NCBI GenBank assembly: GCA_003517285.1
Contig: DPAW01000149.1
Coordinates: forward strand, 1 to 9,041
DNA from: Verrucomicrobiales bacterium
GTDB lineage: Bacteria > Verrucomicrobiota > Verrucomicrobiia > Limisphaerales > UBA1100
Direction of reading: 5' to 3'
DNA length: 9,041 nucleotides
The notes beneath the pieces were generated by a model. That model worked only from the letters and a program-made list of their open reading frames with translations. It ran no database searches and was not told the DNA's origin. Positions 1 to 5,869 of the stretch are shown here, in pieces. Both the position numbers and the translations under genes were made by a program. How positions within the stretch are numbered: the first letter of the stretch is position 1; every line of letters begins with the position of its first letter.

Positions 1-971
1 CCTTGGAGGAGCACGCCCAAACTCGTGAACGGATCATTGCCCATTTTCAAAAACGCCAACGGCCGATGCCGGAGGTGGTGTTGGTGCAGGCGCAAGTACC
101 ACACGGTGCTACGGTATTGCCCAATGACCACGGTACAGCCCCGGGCTTGGCGTTACAAACCCCGCGTGGCTGGCTGATACTGTTGCCCGGCCCGCCGCGC
201 GAATTGCGCCCCATGTACACTAGTTATGTGGCGCCGTTGCTCACCGAGGAATTGCCGCCGGAAAACCCCGTGCTCATTCGCACGGTGAAAACTATGGGGA
301 TCGGGGAATCTTCCGTGGAGGAACGAATTGCGCCGGTTCTGCAGTCGCAGTGTGCTGAGGGGCTGGAGATAGGTTATTGCGCACGCATGGGTGAGGTGGA
401 TGTGCGCCTGTCCGCGCACGGCAGTGGCGCGGCCGCTTTGCTGCAGCAGGCTGAGTGCATCGTGCGAGAACACGTGGGGGATTATGTTTTTGGTGTGGAT
501 CAGGAACGACTGGAGGATGTGATTGTCCGCAAACTGAACCGCCGCGGTCAAACGCTCGTGCTGGCTGAATCGTGCACAGGTGGTTTTTTGTCGCATCGCA
601 TTACCAATGTGCCGGGCGCCTCAGGCATGTTTCTGGCCGGCCATTGCACCTACAGTAACGCAGCAAAGCAAGATATACTGGGTGTGAGTGAGGATTCACT
701 AGCGGCTCATGGCGCGGTGAGCGAGGTGGTGGCACGTGAGATGGCAGAGGGAGCGCGGGCAGCGCATGCTGCGGATTACGCTCTAGCTACTACGGGCATA
801 GCGGGCCCCTCCGGCGGCACGGAGGAGAAGCCGGTGGGCACGGTATTTATCGCGCTGGCCACTGCCAAAGGGACGCGGGTATTAAACCCCTGCAATCGTT
901 GTGATCGCGAAACCTTCAAGTATGTAACCACGCAACAATCCTTGGGCCTGTTGTGGAAGGCTTTGGCCTAA
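1..971 (+). CDS. cinA: CinA-family protein (NMN deamidase / ADP-ribose pyrophosphatase type), 5' end missing
   Basis: Partial gene: the frame is open from base 3 and about 322 residues are visible, against roughly 415-430 in full CinA, so about 95 N-terminal residues lie outside the window. The visible part starts late in the MoCF-type N-terminal domain: G-A-T-V-L-P-N at 35-41, G-T-A-P-G at 44-48 and P-G-P-P-R-E-L at 62-68. A middle KH-like region follows (G-E-V-D-V-R-L at about 130-136). The C-terminal PncC domain begins near residue 170, with A-E-S-C-T-G-G at 188-194 holding the expected catalytic serine, T-Y-S-N at 216-219, T-G-I-A-G-P at 264-269 and P-V-G-T-V at 277-281. In characterised homologues this domain deamidates nicotinamide mononucleotide in pyridine-nucleotide salvage, while the N-terminal domain hydrolyses ADP-ribose. 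The competence name is historical. The TTG at base 3 is internal and not a start. Family call is firm; exact activity is inferred. Confidence 0.93.
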   Translation, partial: LEEHAQTRERIIAHFQKRQRPMPEVVLVQAQVPHGATVLPNDHGTAPGLALQTPRGWLILLPGPPRELRPMYTSYVAPLLTEELPPENPVLIRTVKTMGIGESSVEERIAPVLQSQCAEGLEIGYCARMGEVDVRLSAHGSGAAALLQQAECIVREHVGDYVFGVDQERLEDVIVRKLNRRGQTLVLAESCTGGFLSHRITNVPGASGMFLAGHCTYSNAAKQDILGVSEDSLAAHGAVSEVVAREMAEGARAAHAADYALATTGIAGPSGGTEEKPVGTVFIALATAKGTRVLNPCNRCDRETFKYVTTQQSLGLLWKALA

Positions 972-980
972 ATTAGGCAT

Positions 981-1007
981 AAAAAAAGCCCGCCTGACGG
1001 CGGGCTT
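981..1007 (-). terminator. Rho-independent terminator for the ferredoxin gene
   Basis: A perfect 9-bp stem pairs 986-994 (AAGCCCGCC) with 999-1007 around a TGAC loop. On the minus strand it is followed by a run of seven T (981-987 read in reverse), the classical intrinsic terminator layout. It begins 18 nt after the ferredoxin stop. On the plus strand the hairpin is followed by AAAATAG rather than a T-run, so it should end cinA transcripts less well, although it is the only candidate there. Confidence 0.85.
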
Positions 1008-1025
1008 AAAATAGGTAAGGGCAGA

Positions 1026-1262
1026 TTAGTCCGCGCCGTCATTGCCGATGGCTTCCACAGGGCATCCATCCAAGGCTTCCTGACACAGGGTTTCTTCCTC
1101 TTCGTTCTCCGGTTGTTTGTAGAGGTAGGAATAGCCACCATCATCGTTCCGGGTGAAATTGTCCGGCGCCGTTTCGCGACACAGGTCACAATCAATGCAC
1201 TCAGTGTCGCAGTAGTATTTACCTGCTGCGTTGTCTTCGTATTTATCTTCTTTAGTTGCCAT
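1026..1262 (-). CDS. small acidic single-cluster [4Fe-4S] ferredoxin
   Basis: This 78-residue soluble protein is a ferredoxin with one predicted cluster. The ligands are C22-x2-C25-x2-C28 and C67 followed by proline (G-C-P-V-E-A-I). The space between, where a second cluster would sit in 2[4Fe-4S] ferredoxins, is filled by an acidic linker with four Glu in a row at 54-57. I count 22 acidic against 6 basic residues, typical of a cytoplasmic electron carrier that docks to basic partner faces. Two further cysteines, C18 and C60, are not needed for the cluster. The ATG at 1260-1262 is supported by the N-terminus and by a GAGGA motif 13 nt upstream. It is transcribed divergently from pyruvate kinase and ends at its own terminator, so it looks monocistronic. 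The partner enzyme cannot be read from context. Nearby complex I genes belong to a separate unit, and nothing here shows a link. Confidence 0.88.
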   Translation of the reverse strand: MATKEDKYEDNAAGKYYCDTECIDCDLCRETAPDNFTRNDDGGYSYLYKQPENEEEETLCQEALDGCPVEAIGNDGAD

Positions 1263-1401
1263 GATAAACCAATTGTCCTCAGCTAAGGTAATGTTTTTTC
1301 ATAATAAATCAAGACGATTCATTCGTTTGTCTCGTAAAATGATGTATGTGCTTGGGGAATAACCTCGCGCCGTCCGTACCCTTTCCCTTAACTTCCAGCT
1401 T
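1263..1401. promoter_or_regulatory. divergent intergenic region with likely promoters for ferredoxin (-) and pyruvate kinase (+)
   Basis: These 139 bp separate two divergent genes, and the middle (about 1291-1340) is AT-rich, as expected for promoters. For pyruvate kinase the best -10 is TAAAAT at 1335-1340, with a weak -35 (AAGACG, 1311-1316) at 18-bp spacing. That would place the transcript start about 50 nt before the GTG codon. For ferredoxin a TATTAT (minus strand of 1301-1306) could be a -10, but I see no convincing -35. An imperfect palindrome at 1277-1288 overlaps the ferredoxin ribosome site. The presence of promoters is inferred from gene layout; the exact boxes are tentative. Confidence 0.4.
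1276..1280 (-). promoter_or_regulatory. probable ribosome binding site of the ferredoxin gene
   Basis: GAGGA on the minus strand, 13 nt before the ATG. The spacing is longer than the usual 5-10 nt, so initiation may be moderate. It is the only purine-rich Shine-Dalgarno-like motif near this start. Confidence 0.45.
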
Positions 1402-2808
1402 GTGGATGGAAATCGTCAAACCCGTATTTTGGCTACGCTCGGCCCAGCCACTGACTCGGTGGAAGCTATTGGCAAGCTGCTAGATGCCGGGGCCAATATC
1501 TTCCGGCTGAATATGTCTCATGCTCCGCATGATTGGACCCGAACTACGACTGTAAACATTCGCGAGGCCGCAGCTCAGCGCGACCTAGTGCCTGGAATTC
1601 TCATGGACCTGCAGGGGCCGGCCATTCGTACTGGTGATCTTCCGGAGCCTGTGGAATTGCGCCAAGGTGACCGATTTGATTTTACCGTTGATCCGGCTGT
1701 TCAAGGTGAGCGTGTCGTTGGGGTTAATTATTCAAATTTTCTGAACGACATCGAGGTTGGTGCCACTATCCTGATTGATAACGGGTTGATTCGCATGAAA
1801 GTTTTGACCAAAACCGAATCGGTCGCCGAATGCGAGGTGGATATTGGAGGCACCATGGGTAGTCGTCGTCACATCAATTTGCCGGGCACTAAGGTGGGGT
1901 TGCCGGCGCTAACAGACAAAGATCGCAAAGACGCGGCGCTCGGCTTGGAGTTAGAGGTTGATTACATGGCTCTCTCATTTGTGCGTGAAGCTGCGGATGT
2001 GGAAGAGTTACAGGCACTAATTAAAGTCGGTGATCACTCCACCAAGGTGGTGGCTAAGATCGAGGATCAACATGCTGTGACGCGCATTCGACGCATCATT
2101 AGGGCGGCCGATGCTATCATGGTGGCTCGCGGTGATCTGGGTGTGGAATGCCCATATGAGGAATTGCCTATTATTCAGCGACACATCGTACGCGAATGTC
2201 TTACTGTTGGTAAACCGGTGGTTGTTGCTACGCATATGCTTGAGAGTATGATCAACGAACCCCACCCGACGCGCGCGGAAGTCACCGATGTGGCTAATGC
2301 CGTGTTCGAGCAGGCTGACGCGATCATGTTGAGCGGAGAAACCTCCGTTGGTAATTTCCCTACGATGTGTGTTGAGGTGATGGATCGGATTGCCCAGCGA
2401 ATGGAGCAGGAGCGCGGCGCTAGATTTCATCGTGAAGCAAAGCTGGACGACCAACGCCAACATTTGGCCAAGTCAGCCGTGCGGATGGCCGATGATTTGT
2501 CAGCAGAAGCCATCGTTGTGTTCACGGTCAGTGGTCGTATGGTGCGCCAAGCTGCTTGGATGCGTCCGCGTCACGCGAAGATCCTGGCCCTATGCGCCGA
2601 CCCGCGGGTGGCCGGCGCTCTGGCGCTACATCGCGGTGTGACCCCGGTGATCATCGATAACTTTTGCCCCGACTTCCCTGTTTTGGATGCTATTGCCACG
2701 CTGAAGGAACGCGGGCATTTGCTGGCCGGCCAAACCGTGGTGGTGAGCAGCTCTACCAAGGCCGTTCAGAAAATCGCCAACTCCGTGCAGGTGCACGAGG
2801 TGAGCTGA
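1402..2808 (+). CDS. pyk: pyruvate kinase
   Basis: Cytoplasmic glycolytic enzyme transferring phosphate from phosphoenolpyruvate to ADP, giving pyruvate and ATP. Its 468 residues match the usual bacterial length. The N-terminal T-R-I-L-A-T-L-G-P starts the (beta/alpha)8 domain; R35, N37 and S39 lie in F-R-L-N-M-S-H. The D-L-Q-G-P segment is at 69-73, the catalytic lysine is K219 in A-K-I-E-D, E221 and D245 (A-R-G-D-L-G-V-E) are the metal ligands, and T277 lies in A-T-H-M-L-E-S-M. The regulatory C-terminal domain is complete (about 350-468). Residue 74, after D-L-Q-G-P, is Ala, where Glu or Lys normally marks K+-dependent or K+-independent enzymes. The start is GTG: a stop at 1360-1362 closes the frame, no other standard start lies between, and no Shine-Dalgarno is obvious. 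The ATG at 1406 is out of frame. The gene appears to stand alone. Its stop lies 3 bp from that of the convergent nuoN, with no terminator between. Confidence 0.96.
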   Translation: MDGNRQTRILATLGPATDSVEAIGKLLDAGANIFRLNMSHAPHDWTRTTTVNIREAAAQRDLVPGILMDLQGPAIRTGDLPEPVELRQGDRFDFTVDPAVQGERVVGVNYSNFLNDIEVGATILIDNGLIRMKVLTKTESVAECEVDIGGTMGSRRHINLPGTKVGLPALTDKDRKDAALGLELEVDYMALSFVREAADVEELQALIKVGDHSTKVVAKIEDQHAVTRIRRIIRAADAIMVARGDLGVECPYEELPIIQRHIVRECLTVGKPVVVATHMLESMINEPHPTRAEVTDVANAVFEQADAIMLSGETSVGNFPTMCVEVMDRIAQRMEQERGARFHREAKLDDQRQHLAKSAVRMADDLSAEAIVVFTVSGRMVRQAAWMRPRHAKILALCADPRVAGALALHRGVTPVIIDNFCPDFPVLDAIATLKERGHLLAGQTVVVSSSTKAVQKIANSVQVHEVS

Positions 2809-2811
2809 GGT

Positions 2812-4293
2812 TTAATTTGCGGAGAACAGATACTCCGTGGCTTCGCCGGCGATGAAGAGGATCGGTTCAGGGAAAAGTCCCAGTCCGATCAAGCCGAAGA
2901 GGCAGGTCAGGAGCACCACTTCCGCTGCGCGCGGGCAGGGTAAGGGCTCAGTGGAGGGAGCTTCCTCCGCCCAGAACCGGCCTTTGCCCCAAAAGATTTC
3001 GCGAATGACGGTGAAGTAATAGTAGAACGATATCACCACACCCACCAACGCCGCGCCAATGACCCAGGGCATAACCGGATGCACGGCCACCGAACTGATC
3101 GCCGCGCTCAACAGGGCGAATTTACCTATGAAACCCGCCAGCGGCGGCACGCCGGCTAGGGAGATAATCGAGAGCGTCAACACCGTAGCCATCAACGGCG
3201 AGCGTTGATGCAGGTTGGCCAGCGTGCTGATGTCTTCATCGCTGCTTTCCTCGGACACCACGGAGATCACCGTGAACGCGCCGACTACTCCAAAGACATA
3301 TGCGGTGAGGTAAAACAATACCGCTTGTGCGCCTTGATCACTGAGAGTCACCAGCCCCAGCAACACAAAGCCTGCGCTGGCGATGCTGGAATAACCGAGT
3401 AGCCGTTTCAGGTTGCGCTGGCGCAAGGCGCACAGGCTGCCGTAGAGAATCGTGGCCGCCGCCATCAATGCCAGCAATTGCCGTAGCCAAGCTTCCCCCA
3501 GCAGCGGCGGACAGGCGTCAGCTAGTAGGCGCAGGATCAACACGATGCCAGCTGCCTTTGAGCCGGTGGAAAGAAACGTCGTCACCGGTGTGGGCGCGCC
3601 CTGGTAGACATCCGGTACCCAAAGCTGGAACGGCACAGCCGCCAGTTTGAAGAACAATCCGCCCAACGTCATCAACACGCCCAGTCGATAGAGAAGCATC
3701 ATGGAGTCATCATTCAAGCCAGTGGCGGCCCGGGCAACGCCATGGAAATCCAGTGCCCCCGTGCTTCCGTAAATCAGAGCGATGCCGAACACCATGATCG
3801 CCGAAGAAGCCGCGCCCAGGATTAGGTATTTGATGCCGGCTTCCAGAGAGCGCAACCGGTGGCGCTCAAAGCTGGTCAGCACATAAAACGTAATAGTGAT
3901 CAATTCCACCGCCACAAACAACAGCACCAGACTGTTAGCCCCAGCGGCAAAAGACATGCCCGCCAAGGCAAAGCAGGTGAAGGCGTATAGTTCTGAAATG
4001 CCCGAGCGAATTCGTGTGGCATAGCTTTGGGTTAGCAACACCACCAACACGGCCGACAACACAAAGTATCCCTGAAAATAAACCGCCAAGCTGTCCTTCA
4101 CATAGCCCGTGGCGCCCGTGCCGGTGCCTTGATCGAATATGGTGAAGCTGTAGCAGAACACGCCCACCAATCCGCTGGCCACCAACCAGCCCAGTTGGGC
4201 CTTGCGTTCGGCCGGCGTCCAGAGATCCACCAGCAACACCACAATACCAAGCAGGCACGCACCAATCTCAAGGCTAACCAGTTGGAGATCCAT
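2812..4293 (-). CDS. nuoN: NADH-quinone oxidoreductase subunit N
   Basis: One of the three antiporter-like proton-pumping subunits of respiratory complex I, in the cytoplasmic membrane next to NuoK. The 493 residues are strongly hydrophobic, with about 14 membrane segments. The family's polar channel residues are in place: Glu130 in V-E-L-I-T (TM5), Lys216 in F-F-K-L-A-A-V-P-F (TM7), Lys246 in S-T-G-S-K-A-A-G (TM8) and Lys391 in G-F-I-G-K-F (TM12). V-P-D-V-Y-Q-G-A-P-T-P-V at 226-237 is a typical NuoN signature and separates it from NuoL and NuoM. Its ATG shares one base with the nuoM stop (TAATG), and a strong GAGGAGG lies 10 nt upstream, so the start is secure. It is the last gene of the operon visible here, matching the standard order. 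No terminator is visible after its stop, which is 3 bp from the convergent pyruvate kinase stop. Confidence 0.96.
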   Translation of the reverse strand: MDLQLVSLEIGACLLGIVVLLVDLWTPAERKAQLGWLVASGLVGVFCYSFTIFDQGTGTGATGYVKDSLAVYFQGYFVLSAVLVVLLTQSYATRIRSGISELYAFTCFALAGMSFAAGANSLVLLFVAVELITITFYVLTSFERHRLRSLEAGIKYLILGAASSAIMVFGIALIYGSTGALDFHGVARAATGLNDDSMMLLYRLGVLMTLGGLFFKLAAVPFQLWVPDVYQGAPTPVTTFLSTGSKAAGIVLILRLLADACPPLLGEAWLRQLLALMAAATILYGSLCALRQRNLKRLLGYSSIASAGFVLLGLVTLSDQGAQAVLFYLTAYVFGVVGAFTVISVVSEESSDEDISTLANLHQRSPLMATVLTLSIISLAGVPPLAGFIGKFALLSAAISSVAVHPVMPWVIGAALVGVVISFYYYFTVIREIFWGKGRFWAEEAPSTEPLPCPRAAEVVLLTCLFGLIGLGLFPEPILFIAGEATEYLFSAN

Positions 4294-5867
4294 TATTCAG
4301 TCGCCTCCTCAGTTGGGGCCTGACCTTTTTTGGCCTGTTCAAAGGTGGCGTTGGATTTGCTAATCTTATCGGTAATCAGTTTCGGATAAAAACCGAAGAG
4401 CAGCAGCACGGCCACCAATAATGCATACGGCAGGCGCTGCCAGTTTTTGAGATCTTCCACTTCCGGGGTTTGCTCGCCTTTCATGCCGTGCAGCAGCGTG
4501 CGGATGGCGCGCAGCATGTACACGGCCCCGATCACCAGCGCGCTCCAAATGCCAATGGTGGTAATCACCGGGTACATCTTCCAAGCGCCAAAGAATACCG
4601 TGAGTTCGCCGGCAAAATTTGCAAAGCCGGGCAAGCCGCAGCCGGCCATGAGCGCCATGATCATCAAGGTGCCCCAGAATGGCATACTAGCGAGCAGGCC
4701 CTGTAATTTTTCCATGTCCAGCGTGCGCGCCTGCGAATATAGGTAGCCGCTCAATCCGAATGCCAGTCCGGCCAGTAGCCCGTGGGCCACCATCACCATC
4801 ACTGCACCGGTTAGGCCAATGGTCGTGACGCTGGCGATTCCGAGAAAGACAAAACCCATGTGCGCCACGGACGAGTTGCCAATGAGCAGGTTCAAGTCTT
4901 TCTGGCGCATGGCCACGAGTCCGCAGTAGAGGATGTTGCCAAGGCAGAGCAGGGCGAGGATCGGCAGCCATGTTTGTGCGCCTTGAGGTAATAACGGCAA
5001 GGCCACCTTGATCAGCATGAACAGGCCAAATTTTTTGATCACGCCCGCGTGCATCATCGCCGTTGCCGTTGGCGCTGCGCTATACCCCAGTGGTGCCCAG
5101 GTGTGGAACGGCCAGAGCCCGACCAAAATTCCGAGGCCAAACATGAGCAGGGCAAAAATAACATTTTGTTCCGTCGCACTGAACACACCCGCTTCGGTCC
5201 CCGCGAATTGGGTTCCATGATCCATCATGCTGAGCAGGCTGAATGAGCCAAACTGCAGGTAGAGCATGATCACTCCAGCGAGGGTCAGTAACGCGCCGAG
5301 GCTGAGGTAGAGGGTGATTTTGTATGCGGCGAAATCCTTGTCCTGGCCGCGCCCCCAAACGCCGATCATGATAAACGTGGGCACCAATGCCAGTTCATGG
5401 AGGAAATAAATCAGGAAAATATCGAGCGACATAAAGGCCCCCAAAATGCCGCCGGTCATCAGCAGGAGCAGAATGTAGAATTCCTTTTCACGCGTTCGAA
5501 TTTCCTGCGCGCAACAGGTCGCGGCAAAGGCAACCAATGCCGCCATCAGCACCATCACAATGCCGATGCCATCCACGCCCACGTAATAGTGAATGTTCAG
5601 CGACGGAATCCATTCCACACGCTGGGTGAATTTATAACCGTACTCGTCCTCCAGTGCAGATTCCTCAGTGCCTTGAGTGGGTAATGGCCCCGGCTGGTCG
5701 GTTATTGGCGGATCGAACACGGAGAAGACATAGATGGCCAATAGCAACGATCCCAGCGTGGCCAGTCGGGAGCCCCAGCGGAAGAACTGCCGTTTCTCAC
5801 TGGGAACCACAGCCAGAATGAGGGCCATGGCCAGCGGTAATCCCATTATGTAGGTGAGCGGTGACAT
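4293..5867 (-). CDS. nuoM: NADH-quinone oxidoreductase subunit M
   Basis: Middle antiporter-like proton pump of complex I, about 14 membrane segments, 524 residues from the chosen ATG. That ATG (5865-5867) lies 2 nt after the nuoL stop. An in-frame TTG at 5883-5885 would add six residues and overlap nuoL by 16 nt, which is less likely; neither start has a clear Shine-Dalgarno. Numbered from the ATG, Glu158 (H-E-L-A-L-V-P, TM5), Lys279 (TM8) and Glu421 (A-G-E-L-T-V, TM12) match known channel residues. The TM7 lysine normally found before the P-F-H-T-W motif is Leu248, and a second lysine, Lys278, sits next to Lys279. The usual L-P-D-A-H-x-E-A-P-T loop reads A-P-L-G-Y-S-A-A-P-T. A hydrophilic stretch at about 52-86, rich in Pro, Glu and Asp, follows the first membrane segments. 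The subunit type is clear from V-G-V-D-G-I at 97-102 and from its position between nuoL and nuoN. Confidence 0.94.
   Translation of the reverse strand: MSPLTYIMGLPLAMALILAVVPSEKRQFFRWGSRLATLGSLLLAIYVFSVFDPPITDQPGPLPTQGTEESALEDEYGYKFTQRVEWIPSLNIHYYVGVDGIGIVMVLMAALVAFAATCCAQEIRTREKEFYILLLLMTGGILGAFMSLDIFLIYFLHELALVPTFIMIGVWGRGQDKDFAAYKITLYLSLGALLTLAGVIMLYLQFGSFSLLSMMDHGTQFAGTEAGVFSATEQNVIFALLMFGLGILVGLWPFHTWAPLGYSAAPTATAMMHAGVIKKFGLFMLIKVALPLLPQGAQTWLPILALLCLGNILYCGLVAMRQKDLNLLIGNSSVAHMGFVFLGIASVTTIGLTGAVMVMVAHGLLAGLAFGLSGYLYSQARTLDMEKLQGLLASMPFWGTLMIMALMAGCGLPGFANFAGELTVFFGAWKMYPVITTIGIWSALVIGAVYMLRAIRTLLHGMKGEQTPEVEDLKNWQRLPYALLVAVLLLFGFYPKLITDKISKSNATFEQAKKGQAPTEEATE
4304..4310 (-). promoter_or_regulatory. 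ribosome binding site of nuoN
   Basis: GAGGAGG on the minus strand, 10 nt before the nuoN ATG and inside the last codons of nuoM. It is the strongest Shine-Dalgarno in the window and fixes the nuoN start. Confidence 0.75.
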
Positions 5868-5869
5868 CG

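Noticed and set aside
3..5. TTG as a true start of the cinA fragment
   Set aside because: The residues that follow are from the middle of the MoCF domain, so the gene begins outside the window.
153..596. 147-codon open frame on the minus strand inside cinA
   Set aside because: It lies fully antisense to a well-conserved gene, has no recognisable family motif and no plausible ribosome site.
1277..1288. Imperfect palindrome CCTCAGCTAAGG as an operator upstream of ferredoxin
   Set aside because: Only 12 bp with a mismatched pair, overlapping the ribosome site; not enough to claim a regulator site.
2017..2463. 148-codon open frame antisense to pyruvate kinase
   Set aside because: Shadow of the strongly conserved pyruvate kinase frame; the translation looks random and His-rich with no domain.
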